64,000 nucleotides of DNA, from NCBI RefSeq assembly GCF_030125375.1, contig NZ_JASJUU010000004.1, forward strand, positions 434,001 through 498,000, written 5' to 3'. Positions within the stretch are counted from its first letter, which is position 1; every line of letters starts with the position of its first letter. Positions 41,859 to 50,554 of this stretch are shown piece by piece. The position numbers and the translations under genes were made by a program. The notes under the pieces are model-generated. The model had not been told where the DNA came from. It ran no database searches and saw nothing but the letters and a program-made list of their open reading frames with translations. The DNA is from Pseudoalteromonas umbrosa. GTDB lineage: Bacteria > Pseudomonadota > Gammaproteobacteria > Enterobacterales > Alteromonadaceae.

Positions 41859-44363
41859 TTATTGAAAGTTAACTGTTACTTCAGGTGAGCAAATGTCGCC
41901 TGCTTGACACAGTTTGTACGTATAGCTTGTCGCATCTGCATCACGCGTGAAATCACGGAATTTACCAGTATTATTTACAGTGTTAACTAGCTGGCCATCA
42001 CGGTAAATGGAGACTTGCTCGGCACTAGAGCCGCTCCAGCGTAATTCAACACGAATTGAGCCTAGACGTGTTTTATTTGCTCTTACGACTTCAAGCAGAG
42101 GCTTGTCAGCACTGACAGAGACAGTTTGCGTGCTAGCATGTGTGTGCCCCTGGCTATCAGTGACTGTGAGTGTGACCTCATAATCGCCTGAAGCAGAAAA
42201 AGTGTGCAGTGGGTTTTGCTGTTCACTGGTATTGCCATCACCAAAGTCCCACGTTCTGCTAACGATGTCATCGTTTACATCTGTACTGGTGTCAGTGAAT
42301 GCAACATCTAAGCCGTCACGTACAAAGTTGAAACCTGCAATAGGCGGTTGCTCAGAAATTTCACCAATACCTGATAAAGTGATAGACCAGTTGTTGAGTG
42401 TGCCAGTATCAACCGCTGCGTTATCGACGACTTTTAATGTCCAATCACCCGCTGCAACTTCACCATTAAAGGCGCCTGATGCAAAGCTACCTACGATATT
42501 GTCAGCACTGCCACCAGCACGATTGTGCAAAGTAGCGACTGTACCAGTAGGTGAAGTTAGCGTGACAAGTAAATCGCCAATATAAGTATGACTAATATTC
42601 AAGGCGGTACTAGAGCCAAAAATAGTGATTGGATCAACAATTGTGATCGTAGATTCTACACCTTCCACGGCGTTGTCAGGGATATCTACGCTGGTTGTAT
42701 TATCATATGTGAAGTCACGTATGCCTTGCGGAAGTACTGATAGTGCCACTTGCTTTTGTTGGCTAAGCTGGCCTGATGTTGCATTGACAGTAAAGTTGTA
42801 TGCACCCCATTGCGTCTCTGCAGTGGTAGGCACACTGAGCACAGCTGTTTCGCCAGGTGTAACCGTTGTGGTTGATAGGGTAACACCGTTTAAATCCCCG
42901 GTTGCTGTTAACGCAATTTCACCTTGCCAATCTGCAACTGAAGTGAAAGTCAATTGGTACTGAGCTGTTTCACCTGCAATGATTTCTTGTGCAACTGGTG
43001 CTGCTATCACTCTAAAGCCTGGCTCTGGATCTGCATCAATAAGCGCTTGATGCACATCAAGGCGTTTACCTGATACCGTTTTTCCTTCAAGTGCAGGGAT
43101 TGGCTTACCTGAATTCATAAGTAGGTTTTTAAGCTCGATAGTTGTCAAGCTAGGGTTAACTGCAAGTGCTAAGGCCGCAGCGCCCGCAACGTGTGGCGTT
43201 GCCATTGATGTGCCTGAGAAAGACGAGTAGCCGCCACCTGGAACTGTTGATAATACATCACTGCCTGGCGCACCTAAATCGACAGATGCTAGGCCCCACT
43301 GTGAAAACGAAGACATGCTGTCTGTGTGTGTTGTCGACGCAACAGCTAAAACGCTATCATGATCATAGCTTGATGGGTAGCCCGGTGATACATCATTGTC
43401 TCTGGCGCTGTTACCTGCTGCAGCAACGAATAAGATACCAGCTTGCTCACTTGCTGTAATTGAGTCATATAATGCTTGGCTAAAGCCACCACCGCCCCAG
43501 CTATTGTTCAGTACATTGACGTTGTGACCTGCATTTTTTAAACCGACCATGTAGTCGATACATTTGATAGCATCTGCAGTTGAGCCACTGCCTGATGAGT
43601 TTAGGAATTTACAACCGACAATGGAAACCTCATGGTTAACACCGACCACCCCAGTTGCATTGTTGCCTGATGCGCCAATAGTGCCTGATACGTGAGTACC
43701 ATGTCCTTGGTCATCCATTGGGTCGCCACTATCAGTAATAGCATTGATGCCATAAACATCGTCAACATATCCGTTGCCATCATTATCTACGCCATCCCCT
43801 GCAATTTCACCAGGGTTTATCCACATGTTTGCGTTTAGATCTGGGTGAGTGTAATCCACACCTGTATCAATCACCCCAACAATGACATCACGAGAACCGA
43901 TACTAATATCCCAAGCTTCTGGCGCATTAATATCAGCGTCGTTAGTACCGCCAGTTTGACCTGTGTTATTTAAACCCCAAAGTTGATCGAACAAGCTATC
44001 ATCAGGAATAGCCATGGCTTTGACCATGTAATTTGGCTCGACGTAAGCTACTGCAGGGTGATCTTCAAGTAATTTGATGGCTTCTTTAGATGAAATCGCG
44101 CTGAGGTCAAACTTTGCTAGACGACCTTTTAAGATATTTTTGTAATTATCATCTTTGCCATCGGCGTTGCTATCTGAGATACGTGCTTTAACCAGTTGGC
44201 GGGCTTGAGCACGCATTGCAACACTTGCATTATCTTTAAATACAACAAGGACACTATCATCAATAGCTTGAGATGTTGATTGAATTTGCACTGCGGCATG
44301 AGATGTAAAAGCAAGCAATGGCGTGAGTGCCAGCGTTAAAGCTGTAAGTTTAGTTTTCATCAT
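41859..44363 (-). CDS. Secreted subtilisin-like serine protease (S8) with P domain and PKD domain
   Basis: 834 residues. Signal peptide ~1-23; I9-type inhibitor propeptide ~35-115 (SVLVVFKDNAS to AYVEPNYMV); catalytic domain ~130-445 with Asp166 (GVIDTGVDYTHPD), His221 (GHGTHVSGT), Asn319 (AAAGNSA) and Ser387 (GTSMATPHVAG). Then come a linker beta domain, a proprotein-convertase P domain (~545-665, SIPDN-like start, HTYIGDLLVTLTSP, GDWTLKVVDNA), a PKD domain (~675-755, FTDTSTD, WDFGDG) and a short C-terminal beta domain. It is an exported, self-processed protease for extracellular protein breakdown, common in marine gammaproteobacteria. GGAAG precedes the start. It is divergent from the curli operon. 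Confidence 0.95.
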   Translation of the reverse strand: MMKTKLTALTLALTPLLAFTSHAAVQIQSTSQAIDDSVLVVFKDNASVAMRAQARQLVKARISDSNADGKDDNYKNILKGRLAKFDLSAISSKEAIKLLEDHPAVAYVEPNYMVKAMAIPDDSLFDQLWGLNNTGQTGGTNDADINAPEAWDISIGSRDVIVGVIDTGVDYTHPDLNANMWINPGEIAGDGVDNDGNGYVDDVYGINAITDSGDPMDDQGHGTHVSGTIGASGNNATGVVGVNHEVSIVGCKFLNSSGSGSTADAIKCIDYMVGLKNAGHNVNVLNNSWGGGGFSQALYDSITASEQAGILFVAAAGNSARDNDVSPGYPSSYDHDSVLAVASTTHTDSMSSFSQWGLASVDLGAPGSDVLSTVPGGGYSSFSGTSMATPHVAGAAALALAVNPSLTTIELKNLLMNSGKPIPALEGKTVSGKRLDVHQALIDADPEPGFRVIAAPVAQEIIAGETAQYQLTFTSVADWQGEIALTATGDLNGVTLSTTTVTPGETAVLSVPTTAETQWGAYNFTVNATSGQLSQQKQVALSVLPQGIRDFTYDNTTSVDIPDNAVEGVESTITIVDPITIFGSSTALNISHTYIGDLLVTLTSPTGTVATLHNRAGGSADNIVGSFASGAFNGEVAAGDWTLKVVDNAAVDTGTLNNWSITLSGIGEISEQPPIAGFNFVRDGLDVAFTDTSTDVNDDIVSRTWDFGDGNTSEQQNPLHTFSASGDYEVTLTVTDSQGHTHASTQTVSVSADKPLLEVVRANKTRLGSIRVELRWSGSSAEQVSIYRDGQLVNTVNNTGKFRDFTRDADATSYTYKLCQAGDICSPEVTVNFQ

Positions 44364-44577
44364 TCTTCCAATTTTAGTTGTTCTAAGTTGTAAGAAGTGG
44401 TGCGTATTAGCACGACTACTTTTTATTAGGACTTCTATCTATAAGAACTGATGACGGCATCGTTTTGGGCAACGACAATCAACTTAATATAGAGATTGTC
44501 AGCACATCAAATTGAAATTAGTTCAACGGTCAAATTTCATGTTTTTTTGTGGTTTTTGAGAGCGGTTTTGCATTGTG

Positions 44578-44656
44578 ACTCATACCTTTTTGGTATTTTT
44601 AGAGGTGAAGAGCTTAAACTTTTTGTGTCTTTTTTACTCATACTTTTTTGGTATTT
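44578..44656. repeat. Pair of direct repeats with internal inverted repeat (ATACC-T5-GGTAT)
   Basis: ACTCATACCTTTTTGGTATTT at 44578-44598 recurs at 44636-44656 with one change (C to T), 58 bases apart. Each copy is nearly self-complementary at its core. The spacing is roughly five to six helical turns, compatible with a protein binding both sites. Confidence 0.55.
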
Positions 44657-44977
44657 CAGTATGGTTAATCACATTATATGTAATTTGATGTTGGTAAGTT
44701 TATGATAATTATAAATTAAATTATTCAATAAAATTTCTCATTTATCTTCCAGACATACCAATTTAGAGTGAATACGTGACTCACTTTAAAGTCTATCTAG
44801 TTGGATAAAAACACATACTGAAATAGATCAATAAAGTGACAAACTAATAACTAAAGAACTTCAAAATAAGAACAGGACGCATCGTGATTTATTCTCAATA
44901 TTTTTATTTGAAAGAATAAATCAATTTTATTTAGCAGTGCCGTTGTTGTGGTTTAACTTTAATTAAATTTGAACATT

Positions 44978-44999
44978 TTTTGTCTTGGCAACGACAAAA
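44978..44999. promoter_or_regulatory. Imperfect palindrome upstream of the curlin gene
   Basis: TTTTGTC (44978-44984) and GACAAAA (44993-44999) flank TTGGCAAC. The site ends 84 bases before the curlin start. Its right half, GGCAACGACAA, is repeated at 44468-44478 near the divergent protease gene. Confidence 0.4.
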
Positions 45000-45082
45000 C
45001 TTGGCGTGGTTTATTTGAATTAAAGTGGCGCAATACAGGTACTAACCCAAATTAAAATACTAAAAACACTAAGGAGAAAAGT

Positions 45083-46615
45083 GTGAAGTTTTCTAAATCA
45101 TTAATTAGTTGTGCGCTTGCTTTGGCATTTACCCAATCGGTTGCTGCGCAAACGATAGAAGAGACGAATAAAACACAAGCCACTTCTACTTTAAGCCAAC
45201 TTGAAAGAGGTGCTACAACAGGCAACTCGCTAACAGTGACGCAAAATGCGTCTGTTGGTGGTAACACACTGGTGAGCTTTCAAGAGGGCACTAGTAACTT
45301 AGCAAATGTCACAACAACTGGCAGTTTCAATGAGACGACTACGAATCAAACTGGTACCAGCCATGCGATTTTGGTGACCACGACGGGTGACAGTAACATT
45401 CAAAGTTATGCGCAAGAAGGCGACTCGCATGGTGCAGAAACAGTGATCACTGGTAATAATAACCAGCTTGCAGTAGCACAAAGCGGGCAAGGCTACTTAG
45501 GTATTAATAATGAAGTCGAAAATGTTATAAACGGCGATGAAAATGATGTGCGTGTGTCGCAGAGCACAGGCGGCCACTGGATGTACAACAAAAACATGCA
45601 GGGTAACCAAAATACGGTTACTAGCACGCAATCAGGTGAGTGGCATGAAGTTCACTTAAATAATGTCACAGGCGATCAGAATGCCTTTACGATTGACCAA
45701 AGTGGCACGTTTAGTAAAGTCGAAGTAGAAGCCGTAGTGGGTGATGATAATGACATCGAAGTCACGCAAGTAGGCGATGATCATCGCGTTTCTATTTCAC
45801 AAATCAATGGCGATGATAATGATATTGAGCTGGAACTCAGTGAAGGTGATGAGAATACTGTTAATATCGCAGGCATTATCGGTAGCGATAATGACGTAAA
45901 AGTGGACCAAGAAGGCAGCAAAATTGATTTTGCAAGTGGCTTGTTTCAAGGCAATGACAATGATGTCACCGTGACACAAAAAGGCGATGGCTCTTTTGCT
46001 GGGGTGGATATTCAAGGTAATGACAATACAGTAATAAGTACACAACAAGCTACGACGCAAGAGCTGGCTTTAAATAACCTGTATGTTGGCCTTACTGGTG
46101 ACAATAACGAAGTATCAACGACACAGGTAGGTGATATAAACGATGCGCACATTGCCTTGTTTAACGGCGATAACAACGATATAGATCTCGTACAAAACGG
46201 TAGTCAAAATGAGTTTGTATTACAGTCGTCAGAGCCAGATCCAAGTATAGAGACTAACAACAACGACATTACGGTAGTGCAGTCTGATTTGGGTAATAGT
46301 GCAGCTGTTACCATGGGTTATGTGGTGGCAAGTTCAGATAATCAGCTTGATATTGCGCAAGCGGGTGAGCTGAATGTCATTGACCTATTACTTGAAGGTA
46401 GCAACAACTCTATTGACTTAGCGCAAGATGGTAACAATAACTTTGTTGCGGGCATTGAGTCAGGTGGTTTTGTGGTCGCGGGCAATGACAATATCGTGTC
46501 TATTAGTCAAACAGGTAATGGTAACCTAGTTGAAGGTGGTGTTGCAGGGAATGCGCAAACTTTGCGTATCACGCAAATTGGAGACAATAACGTCGCCACT
46601 ATCACGCAGCAGTAA
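45083..46615 (+). CDS. Long curlin-repeat amyloid protein (CsgA/CsgB-like)
   Basis: 510 residues from a GTG start with a strong AAGGAG (45071-45076). Signal peptide ~1-22 (LISCALALAFTQSVAAQ). The mature part is about twenty degenerate curlin units, each ending in patterns such as GDNNxVxxxQxG (TGDSNIQSYAQEG, TGNNNQLAVAQSG, IGDNNVATITQQ). It is rich in Asn, Gln, Asp and Gly, and strongly acidic in the middle (GDDNDIELELSEGDEN). E. coli CsgA is about 150 residues with five repeats, so this is more than three times larger. By family it is secreted through CsgG and polymerises into extracellular amyloid fibres for biofilm or attachment. No separate CsgB nucleator is next to it. A GC-rich hairpin separates it from csgE. 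Confidence 0.88.
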   Translation: MKFSKSLISCALALAFTQSVAAQTIEETNKTQATSTLSQLERGATTGNSLTVTQNASVGGNTLVSFQEGTSNLANVTTTGSFNETTTNQTGTSHAILVTTTGDSNIQSYAQEGDSHGAETVITGNNNQLAVAQSGQGYLGINNEVENVINGDENDVRVSQSTGGHWMYNKNMQGNQNTVTSTQSGEWHEVHLNNVTGDQNAFTIDQSGTFSKVEVEAVVGDDNDIEVTQVGDDHRVSISQINGDDNDIELELSEGDENTVNIAGIIGSDNDVKVDQEGSKIDFASGLFQGNDNDVTVTQKGDGSFAGVDIQGNDNTVISTQQATTQELALNNLYVGLTGDNNEVSTTQVGDINDAHIALFNGDNNDIDLVQNGSQNEFVLQSSEPDPSIETNNNDITVVQSDLGNSAAVTMGYVVASSDNQLDIAQAGELNVIDLLLEGSNNSIDLAQDGNNNFVAGIESGGFVVAGNDNIVSISQTGNGNLVEGGVAGNAQTLRITQIGDNNVATITQQ

Positions 46616-46618
46616 TTA

Positions 46619-46640
46619 AAGGGGGGGGCTTTGCCCCCTT
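46619..46640 (+). terminator. GC-rich hairpin between the curlin gene and csgE
   Basis: AAGGGGG pairs with CCCCCTT around GGGCTTTG, directly after the curlin stop. No T-run follows (ACTCTTATG), so it may stabilise the upstream mRNA or cause partial termination, giving more curlin than CsgE/F/G. Confidence 0.5.
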
Positions 46641-46646
46641 ACTCTT

Positions 46647-47045
46647 ATGAAGTACGTATTTTGTATTTTGATATTTTTGGGGCAAAGCTACACCTCTTTT
46701 GCCAAGCCCTCTAAACACCATGAAGAAGTCGAGTTAGGTGGTCTAGTTATGGATCAAAGCATTAGTCGCTTTGGTTATCAATTTTATTATGACTTCTCTC
46801 AATTATGGCGAGAAGTACCTAATACTTCAGGTGTCAATATAACCATAAAAGAAACAGTCCTACCTCGAGCTGGTACGCGATTAGATGTGCGAATGAATCG
46901 TCATTTAGTTTACAGCACTGCGATGGGACGACGAGGTGGCTCTTTAGATGATCGTGTAGAAGCGGCTTTATTTGCGGTCATGGATGCAATGGCCAGTGCG
47001 CAACATCAGCAAAGGTCGCCAGATTTAGCTGAAAGTGGATGGTAG
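46647..47045 (+). CDS. csgE: Curli assembly protein CsgE
   Basis: 132 residues with signal peptide (MKYVFCILIFLGQSYTSFA). The mature part matches CsgE: LGGLVMDQSISRFGYQFYYDFSQLW, TIKETVLPRAGTRLDVRMN and DDRVEAALFAVMDAM. CsgE is a periplasmic factor that caps CsgG and directs curlin subunits to the pore. Its stop lies two bases before the preferred csgF start, so translation is probably coupled. Confidence 0.9.
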   Translation: MKYVFCILIFLGQSYTSFAKPSKHHEEVELGGLVMDQSISRFGYQFYYDFSQLWREVPNTSGVNITIKETVLPRAGTRLDVRMNRHLVYSTAMGRRGGSLDDRVEAALFAVMDAMASAQHQQRSPDLAESGW

Positions 47046-47047
47046 AA

Positions 47048-47461
47048 ATGAAAACAATAATATTAGCCTATTTATCTTTTTTCACGTTGAGCGTGTCAGC
47101 AACTGAAATAGTTTATAAACCAATTAACCCGTCTTTTGGGGGTAACCCGCTCAATGCAAGTATGTTGCTTAACAAAGCTAATTCTCAAAATAAGCATCGC
47201 GCGCCAATTATTGAAAAGTCGTATGGTGAGCGCTTTCAAGAGTCATTAGAGCGCACCTACCTTAACCGTATGGTTAGAGAGATCTCTGATATGGCGTTTG
47301 GTGATGATGTAGAAGATAGCATTTTTAATGAAGATTCGATATTTACTAGTGGGGATTACGAAATACAGGTCATTACTAGCACTCCTGACTCGATTACCGT
47401 GCAGATCAAACATATTGATAACGGAGATATCACAATCATTGAAGTACCGAGGTTTGGTTAA
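47048..47461 (+). CDS. csgF: Curli assembly protein CsgF
   Basis: About 137 residues from ATG 47048 (MKTIILAYLSFFTLSVSATE, signal peptide); an in-frame ATG at 47039 overlaps csgE. The mature N-terminus TEIVYKPINPSFGGNPLNASMLL is the segment of CsgF that inserts in the CsgG pore and is its most conserved part. The C-terminal half is beta-rich (YEIQVITSTPDSITVQIKH). CsgF links the secretion pore to fibre nucleation at the cell surface. It overlaps csgG by one base. Confidence 0.92.
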   Translation: MKTIILAYLSFFTLSVSATEIVYKPINPSFGGNPLNASMLLNKANSQNKHRAPIIEKSYGERFQESLERTYLNRMVREISDMAFGDDVEDSIFNEDSIFTSGDYEIQVITSTPDSITVQIKHIDNGDITIIEVPRFG

Positions 47462-48291
47462 TGTATAAAGTAGTGACAATGTGTTGTTTGGTTTTTCTCA
47501 GCGGCTGCAGTAGTTTAGGGGCTGTGTTACCCCCTGCGCAAAGCTTGCCTGAGCCATTGGTAAAAAGCCATGATTTTGCATCGCTTAAAGCTCTGCCTGC
47601 GCCGATTGGTAAAATTCCCGTCGCAGTGTATTCGTTTCGTGATCAAACTGGTCAGTACAAACCAAAAGACAATGTGAGCTCATTCTCCACTGCAGTGACG
47701 CAGGGAGCAAACTCAATTCTGATGCAGGCGCTACATGAAACACAGTGGTTTATACCTGTGGAGCGTGAAGGGTTACAAAATCTATTGACTGAGCGCAAGA
47801 TAACGCGAGCAGCGATGACAGAAGAACAGAAAAAAGCGGCTAGTTTACCTCCTCTTACCATGGCGAAAATTATTTTTGAAGGCGGGATCATCAGCTACGA
47901 CTCCAATGTAAAAACGGGTGGTTTAGGCATGGAGTATTTTGGCATTGGCGCGTCAGAGCTTTACCGTGAAGATGTTATTTCCATTTATATGCGCGCGGTT
48001 GATGTGCGTACAGGGCAAGTACTGTTATCTGTGGCAACCACTAAAACTGTGCTGTCGATGGAAGTGCGTGCTGGATTTTTCCGATATGTCAGTTACAAAC
48101 GCCTAGCCGAAGCCGAAGCAGGATTTAGTGAAAATGAGCCAATGCACATTTGTGTTACCCAAGCAATTGAAAAAGCGCTGACAATGATAGTTGAGCAGGG
48201 TATTGAGCGCGGTGTGTGGGCTGCAAAAGAAAAAGTTGCAACCCAAGCAGTCAACCTTAATGACGCTGCGTCGATGCGGGTACGGAGTTAA
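47461..48291 (+). CDS. csgG: Curli secretion pore lipoprotein CsgG
   Basis: 276 residues. The signal peptide ends in lipobox FLSGCSS. VAVYSFRDQTGQYKP, FIPVEREGLQNLLTERKI, IIFEGGIISYDSNVKTGG and the GMEYFGIGAS stretch are CsgG hallmarks and form the pore-lining and periplasmic parts. It assembles as a nonameric outer-membrane channel for curlin subunits. The start overlaps the csgF stop. The last 35 bases overlap the 3' end of the oppositely oriented csgD-like gene. Confidence 0.95.
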   Translation: MYKVVTMCCLVFLSGCSSLGAVLPPAQSLPEPLVKSHDFASLKALPAPIGKIPVAVYSFRDQTGQYKPKDNVSSFSTAVTQGANSILMQALHETQWFIPVEREGLQNLLTERKITRAAMTEEQKKAASLPPLTMAKIIFEGGIISYDSNVKTGGLGMEYFGIGASELYREDVISIYMRAVDVRTGQVLLSVATTKTVLSMEVRAGFFRYVSYKRLAEAEAGFSENEPMHICVTQAIEKALTMIVEQGIERGVWAAKEKVATQAVNLNDAASMRVRS

Positions 48292-48973
48292 GCGGAATAT
48301 GTTTCTGAGCCCAATTGGCTAACTCAATACGGTTTCTTGAGTTAGTCTTTTTAAAGGCACTGTAAATATGTGTTTTTACTGTATGACTGCTGATGTTCAG
48401 GGAATCTGCAATATCATCGTTTTTTGCGCCGCTCGCTAATAACTTGATTACAGACTTTTCTCTGGCGGTAAGAAGGTCTAACTCAGAATCTTGAACGTCG
48501 AGCGAGGTAGGGCGGGGTATATTTGGGAGCTGTTGGATAAGTTCGTTAAATGCTTGTGAGATCGAGGTACGACAAAACCACAGTTCACCATTTAGCACTC
48601 TTTGGATCCCTTTAAAAATATTTTCAGCAGAGGTACTTTGGTAAATGACGCCTTTGATACGTGCCAGTAGTGCCGTTTGCTCATTAACCAAATTGGCTTG
48701 TGCGTTAAATAGTAAAACATTTTGTTGTGATGCCAGTGCACTCACTTCGGCACTGAGCAAGTCTTGACATTCGCGATGGCTGATATCAACTAAATATAAG
48801 TTAAATTGATCACGTAATGCAGGGTCGGGTAAACGTGTATCTATTTTTATTTGGCTACTAGTGGCTTCGAGTATTTTTACAAACCGTATGAATTCAAAAT
48901 CTTGTGTGTCGGTTTTGTTGTGAGTTAAAACAAATAGACTAACTTCCTTGTTGCTAGTTTCAATCGCTTTCAT
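48257..48973 (-). CDS. csgD: LuxR-family regulator, CsgD-like
   Basis: 238 residues. The C-terminal LuxR/FixJ helix-turn-helix is clear (LTAREKSVIKLLASGAKNDDIADSLNISSHTVKTHIYSAFKK). The N-terminal ~150 residues resemble the receiver-like domain of CsgD without an obvious phospho-acceptor cluster. Position beside csgEFG supports the CsgD assignment; CsgD activates curlin genes. Unlike the E. coli arrangement, it faces the operon and the two 3' ends overlap by 35 bases. The symbol is by context and could be wrong in detail. Confidence 0.8.
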   Translation of the reverse strand: MKAIETSNKEVSLFVLTHNKTDTQDFEFIRFVKILEATSSQIKIDTRLPDPALRDQFNLYLVDISHRECQDLLSAEVSALASQQNVLLFNAQANLVNEQTALLARIKGVIYQSTSAENIFKGIQRVLNGELWFCRTSISQAFNELIQQLPNIPRPTSLDVQDSELDLLTAREKSVIKLLASGAKNDDIADSLNISSHTVKTHIYSAFKKTNSRNRIELANWAQKHIPLNSVPASTQRH

Positions 48974-49148
48974 ATTTTGAGACGACCTCTTGTTGTTCCC
49001 ATTACTTTTAAATATACATATTTTTCACAATAAGTTTAGTTTTAATTTTCAATTTATTTTAATAGTATCACAAATTAATTATAAAGTATGGTTATATAAA
49101 AGTATGAGTTAAAGTCATGTTTTTGAGGGGAGAGCGAGTATAAAGTGG

Positions 49149-49173
49149 TAAAAAGGTCGTTTAAAAACGACCT
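49149..49173 (-). terminator. Rho-independent terminator of the M23 peptidase gene
   Basis: On the minus strand, AGGTCGTT pairs with AACGACCT and is followed by TTTTT. It lies about 25 bases after the stop of the leftward gene. Confidence 0.85.
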
Positions 49174-49198
49174 AGTGCGCTATGTTTTATTGTAAGAT

Positions 49199-50350
49199 TT
49201 AGTGGTATAACCTAGACCAAGCACAGGTTTTGTAGCCATTTTTTTCAAAGTAAAAGCGATAGCAATTACTATCATAATTATAATTACCAACATCAATGCG
49301 GTAACCACTGATATAAGCATTATGTAATGACACAAAGCGGCCGTTGTACAGCAAAGAAAAATGTACATGTGGGCCGCTAGATTGACCGCCTTGGCAAAGC
49401 GCCATATTTCGGTTGTTGGCATAGCGTCCAAGCCAAGCACCTGCAGAGACATAATCACCTGAACTGAATTGTAAATTATCCATGTGGTAATACTGAGTCG
49501 CGTATCCACTTGGGTGCGTTATGCGGATATTACAAGCGGAATAGCGAGTGACTCTGCCTTCATGGGAAGCTTGTACCCAAGGGGTATTGGAACCCCACCC
49601 ACCAGAACCATTGTTAAAGTCTAACGATGAATAGGGGTAACCAGAGCCTGTATTTGAGTGCGCTCCTCCACTAGTCCAAGAATAACCTGAAGGCCAGGGT
49701 AAATTCATTGAAAAGCCATTGTTAGGTATATTGTTTGTTGATACGAAGCTTGTCTCTTTGGGTGAGAATAAATCATTGGACATTAATAATTTGTATTGAG
49801 ATGCAAATAGGGCTAATGCTTGAGCGTTGCCCAGTAAGCTTGAAAGCGCGACCGTGGCTGCGTTACTTTTGATTGTACTGTGATTAGATGTGTGTTCCTC
49901 GAAGGCATAGAATCGTTGATTCAGTTGTAATGCTACATCTTCGAGTTGTTGTGAAAACCCTGTCTTTTCAGACCAATTTGCAAATGGCTTCAATAAAGAT
50001 TTTTCACTTGGTGTACTAATGAGCTGACTTGCATGCTCCATGAGAGCGAGAAGTAGCTTGGGATTGATACTGGTGTATCCAGCCCAGTGTAGAAGTGCCT
50101 CTTGGTATTCAATTAGGTGAGGGGCTTCGCTGTATAGAAAAGCGCTCCAGTCTTCATTTAATAGTTCATTAGTAAAAATAAATTGTGTTTCATCGACTTG
50201 AATAAGTGGGTTAATGGCCAGTTTTTGTAATGTTTGCTGGTTAAAATAGAAGGGGGTGATATCAAGGTGTTGTCCCTCTGCATGTGCTGTTATTGAGGCG
50301 AATAATAGTACAGGTAGTGCTGCGGCCACTTTATTAATTGGTGATTTCAT
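49199..50350 (-). CDS. Secreted M23-family metallopeptidase, LasA/beta-lytic type
   Basis: 383 residues with signal peptide (MKSPINKVAAALPVLLFASITAHA). A propeptide-like region spans ~25-200. The mature domain (~205-383) has YPYSSLDFN (zinc-ligand Asp with the preceding His region), HPSGYATQYYHMDN and SGPHVHFSLLYNG, whose HxH supplies a zinc ligand and the catalytic His. Four late Cys residues could form disulfides. LasA-type enzymes cut glycine-rich bonds in peptidoglycan cross-bridges or elastin and kill or lyse other bacteria. It is transcribed alone. Confidence 0.9.
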   Translation of the reverse strand: MKSPINKVAAALPVLLFASITAHAEGQHLDITPFYFNQQTLQKLAINPLIQVDETQFIFTNELLNEDWSAFLYSEAPHLIEYQEALLHWAGYTSINPKLLLALMEHASQLISTPSEKSLLKPFANWSEKTGFSQQLEDVALQLNQRFYAFEEHTSNHSTIKSNAATVALSSLLGNAQALALFASQYKLLMSNDLFSPKETSFVSTNNIPNNGFSMNLPWPSGYSWTSGGAHSNTGSGYPYSSLDFNNGSGGWGSNTPWVQASHEGRVTRYSACNIRITHPSGYATQYYHMDNLQFSSGDYVSAGAWLGRYANNRNMALCQGGQSSGPHVHFSLLYNGRFVSLHNAYISGYRIDVGNYNYDSNCYRFYFEKNGYKTCAWSRLYH

Positions 50351-50554
50351 GTTGTATCCTCTTGATTGTTTTTTGTACTGCTTTTATGTGTATATCGAGA
50401 AGTAACAAAATTGTAAAATAAGAGCTTAAGCACTAAATAGGGGCATTTGTATAATAAAAAGTACAAATAGAGAGGATAATCAAGGATGCTGCAATAATGG
50501 CTTGGCGCAGTGGACAAACACCATCTGGGGTAATGGTGTTTGCCGACAGATAGG

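Larger units (their letters stand above)
44364..45082. other. Long AT-rich intergenic region between the protease and the curli operon
   Basis: These 719 bases hold no convincing gene. It should contain the promoters of both divergent units. Visible elements: two direct repeats ACTCATACYTTTTTGGTATTT (44578-44598 and 44636-44656), each with an internal inverted repeat (ATACC...GGTAT in the first, one mismatch in the second), and two copies of GGCAACGACAA (44468-44478 and 44987-44997), the second inside the imperfect palindrome TTTTGTC...GACAAAA (44978-44999). These look like regulator sites, not coding sequence. Confidence 0.6.

Noticed and set aside
44496..44705. Small ORF of 69 codons in the protease/curli gap
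   Set aside because: AT-rich, no ribosome-binding site, biased to Phe/Leu as expected by chance, and it spans the direct repeats.
45083..46615. Regular repeats in the DNA considered as a CRISPR array or satellite
   Set aside because: The repeats are degenerate at DNA level and stay in one long frame with a signal peptide; they encode curlin units.
50516..50541. Hairpin AAACACCAT/ATGGTGTTT after yfhL as a terminator
   Set aside because: The stem is good, but no T-tract follows on the minus strand; too weak to list as a terminator.
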